Shown: positions 35,093 through 43,304, numbered from the stretch's first letter. The stretch is DNA of 64,000 bases from an uncultured Muribaculaceae bacterium (GCA_910584365.1 CAJUAF010000001.1:30118-94117); one strand, 5' to 3'. Notes: generated by a model not told the origin, from the sequence alone. A program made the numbers and translations.

Positions 35093-36538
35093 TTATTTGG
35101 TGGATTTCTGTCCTTTGGCAAAGCCGATCTGGGTGCGGACGCAGCGGAATCCGATGTAGGAACGCTGTTCGTTCTGGAATTCCCACATACGGATATCGCT
35201 CCGGATGTTGTGGGCCACGTCTTTCCAGGAACCGCCGCGGACGATTTTGCGCTTCATGCGGTAGGGGTCCTCAAGAGCTGCGTCATAGCGGTATTCGGGA
35301 TTGAGGTCGGAGGTAAGGTCCTGGACGGTCTCGACGAAAGCCGTGGAGGTCCATTCGCTGACATTACCGGCCATGTCGTAAAGGCCGAAGTCATTCGGGG
35401 AATAGGTGCCGACGCGGGAGGTAATCAGGTGGCCGTCCTTGACGTAGTTTCCGTCATTTGGCTTGAAGTTGGCGTAGAAACACCCCTTGTCCTCGCTCAT
35501 TGTCAGATCCCCTTCCCAGGGATACATATTCTCGTTCTCTCCGGCGCGGGCCGCGAATTCCCATTCGGCTTCGGTGGGGAGACGGTAAGGTTCCACGTAG
35601 ACGCCGTCGCGACCCAGGGAGCGCTTCAGGAAGTCGGTACGCCAGTTGCAGAAAGCGTTGGCCTGTTCCCAGCTTACTCCGACAACGGGATACTCGCTGT
35701 AACCGCCGTTGCTGAAATACATACGGACGTAGGGTTCGTTGTAGGCGTTCTCGAAGTCGTTTACCCAGCAGGTGGTGTCGGGATATACATTTACTATATA
35801 TGTATTGAGGAAATCATAGTCACCCGTCAGACCGCGTGAAATAGTCTGGCGCACGATTTCCCCCTCATCGTTGATGAAGGCGGTGTCCTTGGATATGACC
35901 GGGATGTCGGTGGGGGTAGGAAGGTCGGTATTGTAGACCCTCTTGCGGGGATCCAGGCGGTTGCGGCGCTTGGCGGCCTCGGTGTGGTTGAAAATCTCGT
36001 AGCGGTAGTTGAGCTGCTCGGGGTCGAGTTCGCGGGCACCCGTTATGGGGTTGGTGCGGTAGACGCTCTCGATGGCACGCTGGGCGTCCTCGTCGGGGTT
36101 ACGCCAGGGTATGGGTTTGGACCAGTTCAGGCGCGGAGTGATGGGATTCCCCTCTTTGTCTTCCTCGATTTTGAAAGCCTCGTTGCCGCCGTAGGCGGGA
36201 TCGGCCAGGCGCTCGCGGATGATGGAGTCGCGCACCCAGAGTACGAACTGCTTGTACTTGGAGTTGGTGACCTCCGTCTCGTCCATCCAGAAAGCGTCAA
36301 CCGACATCCCTTTGGTGTCAGCTTCCATATTCCAGGCGCTGTCGGCTTTGGCGGGGCCCATGTTCATGGAACCGCGGCTTACAAGAACCATTCCGTAGGG
36401 AGTAGGCTCTCCCCAGGAGGACCCCCCTACGCCGGTGACTTCCCCTCCGGCTGAGCCCCCCTTGCGCCCGGAAGCGCAACTGGCGGCACTGAGGAGTATC
36501 ATCACAGCGGGCAGGATATATAACGAACTTCTTTTCAT
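35093..36538 (-). CDS. gldK: Type IX secretion system lipoprotein GldK/PorK
   Basis: A 481-residue outer-membrane lipoprotein with a formylglycine-generating-enzyme (SUMF1) fold, the ring partner of GldN. The signal peptide ends with a lipobox at Cys21 (SAASC). The SUMF1 region starts near residue 50 with GMVLVSRGSMNMG and includes DAFWMDETEVTNSKYKQF, PVVGVSWEQANAFCNWR, RLPTEAEWEFAARAG and VRGGSWKD. A segment of about 110 residues between the first and second parts is typical of GldK. The gene lies 87 nt after porP. Confidence 0.95.
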   Translation of the reverse strand: MKRSSLYILPAVMILLSAASCASGRKGGSAGGEVTGVGGSSWGEPTPYGMVLVSRGSMNMGPAKADSAWNMEADTKGMSVDAFWMDETEVTNSKYKQFVLWVRDSIIRERLADPAYGGNEAFKIEEDKEGNPITPRLNWSKPIPWRNPDEDAQRAIESVYRTNPITGARELDPEQLNYRYEIFNHTEAAKRRNRLDPRKRVYNTDLPTPTDIPVISKDTAFINDEGEIVRQTISRGLTGDYDFLNTYIVNVYPDTTCWVNDFENAYNEPYVRMYFSNGGYSEYPVVGVSWEQANAFCNWRTDFLKRSLGRDGVYVEPYRLPTEAEWEFAARAGENENMYPWEGDLTMSEDKGCFYANFKPNDGNYVKDGHLITSRVGTYSPNDFGLYDMAGNVSEWTSTAFVETVQDLTSDLNPEYRYDAALEDPYRMKRKIVRGGSWKDVAHNIRSDIRMWEFQNEQRSYIGFRCVRTQIGFAKGQKSTK

Positions 36539-36625
36539 ATTCTGAGATAATGCTTTTGCTTGTTAAATGAGGACGCCCCTCCGCGGGGAGGGGGAAAGAG
36601 CGCGCGCCAGGCTCATGACCGGCGG

Positions 36626-37657
36626 CTACATGATGCGGATACTGCGGTGGCGGTTGCGGTTCTTGGCCGAGAAGTCGAGCTTCAGGCTGTAGCCGGCGAA
36701 AATCTCGAAGCTGCCCGAAGAGGCCCGCGCAATAGCCGAGGTGGGATAATCGTAGCTGAAACCGAGGTAAAAACCTTTTATTTCAGCCGATACCAGGGCG
36801 TAGACGGCGTCTTTCCACCGGTAACCGACACCCAGACTGAGGAATTTATTGTATCTTCCCCGAAGGGTCGCCTCCCAGGTGGTAAAGGTCAGATCGGTCT
36901 TCACAAAAGCCGTCGGCATCACTTCAAATAACGTATTTTTTATCTGAATATTGCTCCCGGCCATGAAATATAGCGTCCTGCCAATCTGGAACTCATAATT
37001 TTTCTCCTCGGAGTTTTCACCCGAATCGGAATTGAGTCTGACGGCGGGAGCGTTGAGATGAGTGCCTGACACCCCGACCCAGAATTTAGGATGGGAATAG
37101 AACAGGCCGGCACTCACGTCGAAGGCGTTTCCGCGGATATCCTGCTTGGGAATCGCCTCGTCGGTCGGCTGGTGGTAGTCGTCATTATCGGGGATGAATA
37201 CTTCGGAACCGGTAAACGACTGGTCCACGAAGCCTATCTGGGCGCCGATGGAAAGCGTACCTTTGAAAAGTTTCTGCTTGTAGGCCACCTGGGCGCCGAG
37301 GTTCATATTCTTGTAGAGGCCCATAGACTCCTGCTGCATTACGAGACCTACGCCGAAACGCTTTTTGAAAAGCATGAAAGGTATATCGGCCGCCACCACG
37401 AAGGTTTTCGGGGCACCGTGGATTCCCACCCACTGCAGGCGGGCGCCTCCGCGGATTTTCAGCAGATCAGTTGTGCCGATTGCTCCGGCGTTATAATAGT
37501 TCGGCACCTCGAAATACTGGGAAAACTGGGCGTCGTTCTGGGCAACGGAACCCGGAGCCGCACTCCAGAAAGCCACGACAACCATCAGGAACGCCAGTGA
37601 GCGTCCTCCGCGGAAAGAAATGAGTCTTTTAAGGGAATCTGTTATCATTCTTCTCAT
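36626..37657 (-). CDS. porP: Type IX secretion membrane protein PorP/SprF
   Basis: A 343-residue outer-membrane beta-barrel of the PorP/SprF family, which binds PorE-type peptidoglycan anchors and the GldK/N ring. The start is followed by a signal peptide ending SVAQ (about residue 39), then the family signature DAQFSQYFEVPNYYNAGAIG. Repeated amphipathic strands and the terminal aromatic-rich region (GFSYDYPTSAIARASSGSFE, FAGYSLKLDF) fit the family. Its ATG overlaps the porT stop (37654-37657), so the two are translationally coupled. Confidence 0.93.
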   Translation of the reverse strand: MRRMITDSLKRLISFRGGRSLAFLMVVVAFWSAAPGSVAQNDAQFSQYFEVPNYYNAGAIGTTDLLKIRGGARLQWVGIHGAPKTFVVAADIPFMLFKKRFGVGLVMQQESMGLYKNMNLGAQVAYKQKLFKGTLSIGAQIGFVDQSFTGSEVFIPDNDDYHQPTDEAIPKQDIRGNAFDVSAGLFYSHPKFWVGVSGTHLNAPAVRLNSDSGENSEEKNYEFQIGRTLYFMAGSNIQIKNTLFEVMPTAFVKTDLTFTTWEATLRGRYNKFLSLGVGYRWKDAVYALVSAEIKGFYLGFSYDYPTSAIARASSGSFEIFAGYSLKLDFSAKNRNRHRSIRIM

Positions 37658-38406
37658 TCAAAGTAGAAGGAAAGCACTACCATCTGGGTGGTGGCGCGTT
37701 TTACAGAAGCGTTGATTGTGGTTTTCAGCGGATCATCCACCAGGTCAGGCCGGTTGTGGTTGATGCAGTCCGTAAGCCCGAAACAGAATTTAAGTTCCGG
37801 AATCAATTTGAAATAAGGGAGGTAAATGTCGCATCCGAAGCCTACGGAAAGCATGAACTCCTGGCCTTTGGTCTTGATGATGTCGGAACTTTTCTTGGCC
37901 ACATCGACGGCGGGGATGGCTCCGGCTATGACATAGGGGCGCAGGTTACGCATACGCTGGGATGCGAATTTCACTTCTACGGGAAGGACCAGGTAAGCCG
38001 ACTTGAGGTCCTGCTTTTCGGAGACGTCGTTGGTCGTATCGTAATAGTTTATCACCCTGTTGCCGAACCATAGTCCGGGGCTGACGCGCAGGGAGAAATA
38101 ATTGTTGAGTCTAAGCTCCGCCAGGCCGTTGACGCAGAAGCCCGGACTGTAAGAGGGCTGCGACATGAACCATGTCTGGCCGTCTTCGGTGACGAATCCG
38201 TTATGATGGAAACTCATCCCGAAGGTGTTCATTCCCACCGAGAAGCCCAGATGGAACCTCCTCATATCGGCATACGGACGGTTCAGCACCTTGTCATTGA
38301 GGCGCTTGGCTGAAGCCGTCAGGGGGACCAGCAACATCAGCAGCAGGAGGGCGGCCGCAACCGCTCTTCCGGCGAGATTCCCGATTGATTTCGTTGTTAC
38401 ACTCAT
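37654..38406 (-). CDS. porT: Type IX secretion system protein PorT
   Basis: A 250-residue outer-membrane beta-barrel of the PorT/SprT family, required for T9SS secretion in Porphyromonas and relatives. A signal peptide covers about residues 1-33. The barrel part includes RRFHLGFSVGMNTFGM, SPGFCVNGLAELRLNNYFSL, RVSPGLWFG and a terminal aromatic TQMVVLSFYFE. It is the first gene of the operon. A weak minus-strand promoter-like sequence (GCAAGTTA on the plus strand, 38477-38484) lies upstream. In Porphyromonas porT is elsewhere, so this linkage to porP is a useful context clue. Confidence 0.88.
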   Translation of the reverse strand: MSVTTKSIGNLAGRAVAAALLLLMLLVPLTASAKRLNDKVLNRPYADMRRFHLGFSVGMNTFGMSFHHNGFVTEDGQTWFMSQPSYSPGFCVNGLAELRLNNYFSLRVSPGLWFGNRVINYYDTTNDVSEKQDLKSAYLVLPVEVKFASQRMRNLRPYVIAGAIPAVDVAKKSSDIIKTKGQEFMLSVGFGCDIYLPYFKLIPELKFCFGLTDCINHNRPDLVDDPLKTTINASVKRATTQMVVLSFYFE

Positions 38407-38533
38407 TGTTATAAGAACGGAAGCGGAGAACCTTTATTGCCGAGTGCCGAAAAATTCCCCGGCGGGACGCCCCGTCGCAAGTTAATAAAAGTTAAGAACG
38501 CAACCGCCTCCCCCGTTTTATGCGTTTAACTAT

Positions 38534-38541
38534 TAACTTTG
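38534..38541 (+). promoter_or_regulatory. -7 box of the small lipoprotein gene
   Basis: TAACTTTG 17 nt before the start codon; -33 is not clear. Confidence 0.6.
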
Positions 38542-38557
38542 CATAAAATTCCACAAC

Positions 38558-38938
38558 ATGAAAAAGATTTGCCTGCATATCCTTCTGCTTGTCAGCGTTA
38601 TTACAACAGGACTCGCCCTGACTTCCTGCGAAGACGACAACACCGCCGAGCGCTGGTATCTGAGCGGCACATGGCAATGTATGCAGTACCCCGAGGAAAC
38701 CCTCTGCTTTTTCATGGACGGCACCGGCCACTGGGAAAACAACTACACCGGCGACTATGAGGAATTCAATTATTACTGCAACGACGATTACCTCTGGTTC
38801 CGATGGTTCCCGGCCTACGGCCCCTCCTATACCGAGGACTGCACCATCTACATGACCAACGGCAACGCCATGCAGATCACCTACCCGGGCGACTACTCCA
38901 CGCCCCCCTACACCCTCTTCTACTCCCGCATCGACTGA
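38558..38938 (+). CDS. Small lipoprotein of unknown function
   Basis: A 126-residue protein with a lipoprotein signal (lipobox LTSC, residues about 21-24). The mature part is short, aromatic and acidic, with repeated strands (YLSGTWQCMQYP, ETLCFFMDGTGHW, EEFNYYCNDDYLWFRWF, CTIYMTNGNAMQITY). This resembles a lipocalin-like or heme/lipid-binding small beta-barrel found in Bacteroidales lipoproteins, but no family can be named. It stands alone and converges with the gene at 39018. Expression level and partners are unknown. Confidence 0.75.
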   Translation: MKKICLHILLLVSVITTGLALTSCEDDNTAERWYLSGTWQCMQYPEETLCFFMDGTGHWENNYTGDYEEFNYYCNDDYLWFRWFPAYGPSYTEDCTIYMTNGNAMQITYPGDYSTPPYTLFYSRID

Positions 38939-39017
38939 CCCCCTTATTCCGCCTTGCTTCCGCTCCAGAAGGAAGAGGCAAGTAAAAGTCACAGGGCATC
39001 CCATGATACCGGAATCA

Positions 39018-39509
39018 TCATTTTTGCCTCAGAAGTCTTTCCATAACAGCCACCGCCTCCCGGTGTTCTTCCCGGCATATAAAATGGGCGAACTGACGGT
39101 TACCGGTATTATACGGGTCCTCCATCTCGACCCGATAATTGATAAAACCGGATAGATTACAGGATTTTACATACATCTCAAACATCCGCGAAAACAGTCT
39201 GCTGCGATATTCCTGCGGAAGCAACTCCGTATGATGTCGCCGAAGGTCGGTATCGGCATCACAATAAAAGCATAAGACGGCATCTTCATTTTCCCCCATA
39301 AATCTTGCAAGCACATCCGATACGGCAAACAGTATTTTGTAGCCTACGTAATCTTCTCCTGATTTACGGACTAAAGTTACATCATAGAACACCAGACTCA
39401 ACACCTGAGGGTCCGAGGAAAACGCCATAAGAGTCTCAGCGTCATAATACGAAAGGGCAACCATCAACTGATTACCCTCTGAATTCCTTATATCGAAAGT
39501 TAAGTCCAT
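39018..39509 (-). CDS. Hypothetical protein of a two-gene module (possible DUF6169-like)
   Basis: A 163-residue cytoplasmic protein with no signal peptide. It starts directly on the stop codon of a 44-codon gene (TAA then ATG, no spacer), so the two must be co-expressed. Conserved-looking parts are the core AVLCFYCDADTD, the helix RSRLFSRMFEMYV, NTGNRQFAHFICREEHR and the basic tail. Its pattern (CD-rich strand, SRLF-type helix, short acidic tail) reminds me of DUF6169-type proteins of Bacteroides that pair with a tiny upstream ORF, but I cannot confirm that. No enzymatic motif is visible. The ATG at 39509 is forced by the overlap. Confidence 0.72.
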   Translation of the reverse strand: MDLTFDIRNSEGNQLMVALSYYDAETLMAFSSDPQVLSLVFYDVTLVRKSGEDYVGYKILFAVSDVLARFMGENEDAVLCFYCDADTDLRRHHTELLPQEYRSRLFSRMFEMYVKSCNLSGFINYRVEMEDPYNTGNRQFAHFICREEHREAVAVMERLLRQK

Positions 39510-39644
39510 TTACACTCTGACCGTAAATGTCCCCTGTTCTTTGTCGGCCAGCTTTTTCATCTGCTGCCGTTTCTTCTCTCTCAAAGCGCCGAAAACCTCA
39601 ATCATCTTTGGAGAGGGATTTTTAATGATTATGTTTCGAGTCAT
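39510..39644 (-). CDS. Small 44-aa protein upstream of the 163-aa gene
   Basis: A short gene (ATG at 39644-39642, TAA at 39512-39510). The product begins MTRNIIIKNPSPKMIEVFGA, then a charged helix REKKRQQMKKLADKEQ and a short C-terminal strand GTFTVRV. Support comes from a good promoter 25 nt upstream (39670-39701), a start codon right after it, and the stop codon touching the next ATG. The layout (hydrophobic strand, then basic helix) suits a small DNA- or partner-binding protein such as an antitoxin-like factor. That is inference only. Confidence 0.7.
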   Translation of the reverse strand: MTRNIIIKNPSPKMIEVFGALREKKRQQMKKLADKEQGTFTVRV

Positions 39645-39669
39645 ATCAATCTGCTTATTAGGTTCGTCA

Positions 39670-39701
39670 CAAAAGTACAACAAATATTTTGATGCTGCAA
39701 A
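39670..39701 (-). promoter_or_regulatory. Promoter of the 44-aa/163-aa gene pair
   Basis: On the minus strand TTTG (39701-39698), 20 nt, TACTTTTG (39677-39670). Predicted leader is about 18 nt. Confidence 0.8.
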
Positions 39702-39873
39702 TTCTACTGATTTAAAACCTCTGTATTACTACACTTTGTGATATAAAAAACAACTTTACAATATAGAAACACCCGGCGTAGCCCAACAGTTCCGCACATC
39801 CGGCTTAACAATCTTTAATTGCCCACACCCCGACATACCGCCGATTAACGATACGATTTCAAACTTTTATTGC
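39702..39873. other. Intergenic stretch before yhhQ
   Basis: About 170 bp of AT-rich sequence between two promoters. ORFs here show no protein signal. Confidence 0.4.
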
Positions 39874-39881
39874 TAACTTTG
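39874..39881 (+). promoter_or_regulatory. -7 box of yhhQ
   Basis: TAACTTTG, about 40 nt upstream of the riboswitch. A weak TTTC lies where -33 would start. Confidence 0.55.
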
Positions 39882-39920
39882 CTGTCCGATTAAAATGCGG
39901 GGATGAATCCTGCGTTCCCC

Positions 39921-39951
39921 CCGAGTGCTTGCTACCTCGTAAAAAACAAGA
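39921..39951 (+). ncRNA. PreQ1-I riboswitch
   Basis: Immediately before yhhQ. Stem P1: CGAG (39922-39925) with CTCG (39936-39939). Loop: TGCTTGCTAC (39926-39935). A-rich tail: TAAAAAACAAG (39940-39950). Loop CTTG (39928-39931) is complementary to tail CAAG (39947-39950), giving the H-type pseudoknot P2 of this class. The following GCTAC holds the cytosine that pairs with preQ1 in known members. The tail ends 4 nt before the ATG, so preQ1 binding would block translation initiation. The fit of position, structure and gene function is very good. Confidence 0.85.
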
Positions 39952-39954
39952 ACA

Positions 39955-40659
39955 ATGAACAATAAGCCATTATTTACCCTCCCTTTTCTGGGGCTGACCG
40001 TACTGTTCGTGGTCTGCCTCATAATCTCGAATCTTATTGAAATCAAAACCGTCAGTATAGGCGCCGTCACGGTGACGGCCGGGATGGCGGTCTTTCCCCT
40101 GTCCTACATTATCAACGACTGCATCGTGGAGGTCTACGGTTTCAGCCGGGCGCGCCTGGTAATCTGGGCCGGATTCGCCATGAGCCTGCTGGTGGCGCTG
40201 CTGCTCAACATAGCCCTGTGGCTTCCCGGCAGCCCCGACTGGCACGCCCAGGAGGCGATGGAAACCGTCTACGGCTCCGTCCCCCGCATCATGCTGGCCA
40301 GCTTCGCGGCTTTCATCTGCGGTTCTATGGTCAACGCCTACGTCATGAGCCGTATGAAGCGAAGCGCTTCCCGCCGGTCCGACTCCCGCTGGCGTTTCCC
40401 GCTGAGAGCCATCGTCTCAACCCTGTGGGGGGAGGGGGTGGATTCGGTCATATTCTTCCCCATCGCCTTTGCCGGAACGCTTCCGGCGGATGTCATTGTG
40501 ACGCTCATCATAACTCAGGCCCTGCTGAAAACCGCCTACGAGATTCTGATTCTTCCCCTGACGGTCGTCATCGTAAGGCGACTCAAACGTGCGGAAAACA
40601 TCGACACCGTCGACTCCGAGACCACCGATTACCGGTGGTGGCGCCTGTCGGACCTCTGA
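39955..40659 (+). CDS. yhhQ: Queuosine precursor transporter YhhQ (DUF165)
   Basis: A 234-residue inner-membrane protein with six or so helices, a member of the YhhQ/QPTR family that imports queuosine precursors such as preQ0 or preQ1 for tRNA modification. Family motifs are FVVCLIISNLIEIKTVSIG, PLSYIINDCIVEVYGFSRAR and the late LWGEGVDSVIFFPIAF. No que biosynthesis genes are seen next to it. The preQ1-type riboswitch directly in front of its ATG strongly supports both the annotation and ligand-controlled expression. Confidence 0.93.
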   Translation: MNNKPLFTLPFLGLTVLFVVCLIISNLIEIKTVSIGAVTVTAGMAVFPLSYIINDCIVEVYGFSRARLVIWAGFAMSLLVALLLNIALWLPGSPDWHAQEAMETVYGSVPRIMLASFAAFICGSMVNAYVMSRMKRSASRRSDSRWRFPLRAIVSTLWGEGVDSVIFFPIAFAGTLPADVIVTLIITQALLKTAYEILILPLTVVIVRRLKRAENIDTVDSETTDYRWWRLSDL

Positions 40660-40962
40660 TTCCTTTCCCCCGGATTTCCAGAAGCAAATCCCCGGTACCA
40701 CACCCCCGGAAAAGCCCGGCCCGCTCGGGGCCGACAGCCTCGCGCTGCATTTCCGGCAAAGCGGCGGGCCGCCTCCGCGATTGTTGAAAATTAGCGATTT
40801 ATTGAATTTTTTTCGCCGCGGATAGCGTCAGTTTCAGAAAAAATCACGATATTTGCACTTGCGTTTTGACCCGCAGCCTCCAAGCTTCGGCCTAATGATT
40901 TGCGCGTCAATCGTTTAGAGCTGTTTTCGATATATTTCACTTAAATTCGATATAACCCCGTT
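40660..40962. other. Intergenic stretch before HU
   Basis: A GC-rich first half with short hairpins (40718-40732 GGCCC..GGGCC) but no U-tract, then an AT-rich part with a weak -7 match, GATATTTG, at 40848-40855, which could drive HU with a leader of about 100 nt. Confidence 0.45.
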
Positions 40963-41235
40963 ATGACCAAAGCTGAAATCGTAAACGAGATTTCCAAGAC
41001 AACCGGCATTGAACGTGCCGCCGTTCTCGAAACCATCGAAAAGTTCATGGAAGTGGTAAAGGACTCTCTGGCCCACGGAGAGCCGGTCTTTCTGCGCGGA
41101 TTCGGAAGCTTCATCATCAAGACCCGTTCGCAGAAAACTGCCCGCAACATTTCCAAGAACACCACCATCATCATCCCCGAACACAAAATTCCCGCTTTCA
41201 AGCCCGCGAAAGTGTTCATGGAAGACCTTAAATAA
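40963..41235 (+). CDS. HU-family nucleoid DNA-binding protein
   Basis: A 90-residue HU/IHF protein. It has the N-terminal helix pair (MTKAEIVNEISKTTGIERAA), the strand region FLRGFGSFIIKTRSQKTARN ahead of the beta arm, and the C-terminal block IPEHKIPAFKPAKVF. It bends and compacts DNA. Bacteroidota often encode several HU copies. It is followed by the COX24-like basic protein and RNase G. Confidence 0.94.
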   Translation: MTKAEIVNEISKTTGIERAAVLETIEKFMEVVKDSLAHGEPVFLRGFGSFIIKTRSQKTARNISKNTTIIIPEHKIPAFKPAKVFMEDLK

Positions 41236-41308
41236 TTCAGGCCTGCAACCATTCCTCACACTCTCCCCACCATTCCACCCGATTGTTAACCACTAAAATT
41301 TTCTTACT

Positions 41309-41398
41309 ATGCCCAGCGGAAAGAAAAGAAAAGGCCACAAGATGGCTACCCACAAGCGTAAAAAACGCCTGAGAAAGAACCGTCACAAGAAGAAATAA
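41309..41398 (+). CDS. COX24/AURKAIP1-like basic ribosomal-type protein
   Basis: A 29-residue protein (start 41309, stop 41396-41398) with sequence MPSGKKRKGHKMATHKRKKR followed by LRKNRHKKK. This matches the short conserved AURKAIP1/COX24-domain proteins of Bacteroidota, related to the mitochondrial small-subunit protein mS38 and counted as a ribosome component in this phylum. About half of its residues are Lys, Arg or His. It is too short for standard ORF calling and lies between HU and RNase G, its usual place. Confidence 0.9.
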   Translation: MPSGKKRKGHKMATHKRKKRLRKNRHKKK

Positions 41399-41468
41399 TC
41401 TTTGCTTCGGTTCAGGCTGCCGAAAACCGGGACAAACATCCCGGAAACGGCGACGCGATAACGACAAG

Positions 41469-41531
41469 GAACAAACTTTTCCCGACGGCTCCCACTCCTT
41501 CAGAAGGCTTGCGCCGCGAAAAAGTTTGTTC
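41469..41531 (+). promoter_or_regulatory. Inverted repeat in the RNase G leader
   Basis: Perfect 12-bp arms, GAACAAACTTTT (41469-41480) and AAAAGTTTGTTC (41520-41531), enclose 39 nt in the 205-nt space ahead of the RNase G gene. It could be an autoregulatory cleavage hairpin like that in rne leaders; no U-tract typical of a terminator directly follows. Confidence 0.55.
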
Positions 41532-41603
41532 TCGCGTTTTTGCCCCCTCCAGTTCCTCTCCCCCTCTTCTCCCGTTTTCCCATAAATCCCCCTTAATGAA
41601 AGA

Positions 41604-43259
41604 ATGAAAAGCGAACTCATCGTCGACGTACAGCCCCAGGAGGTCTCCATAGCCCTCCTGGAGGATGGCCGCCTGGTCTCCCTGCAGAAAGAGAGCCGGA
41701 ACCTGGCCTACGCCGTCGGGGACATATACGTGGCTAAGGTCAAGAAGCTGATGCCTGGCCTCAATGCCGCTTTTGTCAACGTCGGCTACGAAAAAGACGC
41801 CTTCCTTCATTACCTGGATCTTGGGCCCCATTTTTCTTCCTACTCAGCCTTTCTCGAACAGCTCTTCGGCGACCGCAAGGCCCCCCTGCCGCAAGTGCAG
41901 AAAATGAAGCTCCTGCCCGACATCGACAAGCACGGAACGATTTCCGACCAGCTCCAGTCGGGACGCGAGCTGATGGTGCAGATTGTCAAGGAGCCGATTT
42001 CGTCTAAAGGCCCCAGACTGACCACCGAGATATCCTTCACCGGCCGCTACCTGGTCCTGACCCCTTTCTCACAGAAAATCTCCATATCGCAGAAAATCAA
42101 GACCACGGCCGAAAAGCTCCGTCTGCGCCACCTCGTTGAAAGCATCCGGCCGAAAAACTTCGGCGTAATCATCCGCACGTCCGCCGAAGGCAAATCCGTG
42201 GCCGAACTCAATCATGAAATCCAGACCCTCCTGCAATGCTGGGAAGACACCGTGGCCAAAGCCCGCACCGCCGAAATCCCCTCGCTGATTTTCGAGGAAG
42301 AGAGCCGCATCGTGGGCGTGCTGCGCGACGTCTTCACCCCCGGATTCGAGAACATCCATGTCAACGAGGCCGAGGCCTACACCCAGATTAAAAAGTATGT
42401 CAGCCTGATTGCCCCGGACAAGAAAGAAATCGTAGAGCTTTACACCAAAGATGTGCCGATTTTCGACGAATTCAACGTCACCAAGCAAATCAAATCGTCG
42501 TTCGGGAAAACCGTGTCTTTCAAGTCGGGAGCCTACATCATCATCGAGCATACCGAAGCCCTCCATGTCATCGACGTAAACTCCGGTAACCGCGCCAAAG
42601 CCGGCAACGACCAGGAGACAAACGCCCTGGAGGTAAACCTCCGCGCCGCCGACGAAATCGCCCGCCAGCTGAGACTCAGGGATATGGGCGGCATAATCGT
42701 CATCGACTTCATCGACATGAACAAGGCCGAGCATCGGCAGGCCCTCTATGACCATATGCGCCAGATCATGGCCAACGACCGCGCCCGCCACAACATCCTC
42801 CCCCTGAGCAAATTCGGTCTGATGCAGATCACGCGCCAGAGGGTGCGCCCGGCCCTGGACATCGTCACGGCCGAGACCTGCCCTTCATGCTACGGCAAAG
42901 GGGAAGTGCAGCCCTCGCTGCTTTTCACCGACACCCTCCGCGAAAAGCTCAGCTATCTTGTCTCCGAGCTTAAAATCAAGAATTTCATCCTCTACGTCCA
43001 CCCCTTCGTGGAGGCCTACCTCAAGAAAGGGATTATCTCCCTATACCGTCGCTGGCGACTCGAGTTAGGAGGCAAATTCAAGATTATGGCGGACCAGTCG
43101 CTGGCATATCTGCAATACCGCGTCCTCGATGCCCAGCGCAACGAAATCGACCTTAAGGAAGAAAAAGATCTTGACAAGACATCCTCCGTCAAGGCCAAGA
43201 CAAAAGCCAAGAACCGGGTAAACCAGCCGGCCCAGACCGAACCCCAGGAACAGTCCTGA
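41604..43259 (+). CDS. rng: Ribonuclease G/E
   Basis: A 551-residue endoribonuclease that cuts single-stranded RNA in rRNA maturation and mRNA decay. The S1-type RNA-binding region is residues about 35-110 (YVAKVKKLMPGLNAAFVNVG). The catalytic aspartates are in VIDVNSGN and IVIDFIDM. The zinc-link cysteines are in CPSCYGKGE. It is about RNase G length, with a short Lys-rich tail, and lacks the large RNase E scaffold. A 205-nt leader with a perfect inverted repeat precedes it. A terminator follows. Confidence 0.94.
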   Translation: MKSELIVDVQPQEVSIALLEDGRLVSLQKESRNLAYAVGDIYVAKVKKLMPGLNAAFVNVGYEKDAFLHYLDLGPHFSSYSAFLEQLFGDRKAPLPQVQKMKLLPDIDKHGTISDQLQSGRELMVQIVKEPISSKGPRLTTEISFTGRYLVLTPFSQKISISQKIKTTAEKLRLRHLVESIRPKNFGVIIRTSAEGKSVAELNHEIQTLLQCWEDTVAKARTAEIPSLIFEEESRIVGVLRDVFTPGFENIHVNEAEAYTQIKKYVSLIAPDKKEIVELYTKDVPIFDEFNVTKQIKSSFGKTVSFKSGAYIIIEHTEALHVIDVNSGNRAKAGNDQETNALEVNLRAADEIARQLRLRDMGGIIVIDFIDMNKAEHRQALYDHMRQIMANDRARHNILPLSKFGLMQITRQRVRPALDIVTAETCPSCYGKGEVQPSLLFTDTLREKLSYLVSELKIKNFILYVHPFVEAYLKKGIISLYRRWRLELGGKFKIMADQSLAYLQYRVLDAQRNEIDLKEEKDLDKTSSVKAKTKAKNRVNQPAQTEPQEQS

Positions 43260-43304
43260 CCGGCCCGGGCCGACACAGTCGGAACCCGCGATTCAACCAC
43301 CTCC

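Noticed and set aside
40718..40732. GGCCC..GGGCC hairpin after yhhQ as a terminator
   Set aside because: No U-tract follows and the stem is only five base pairs.
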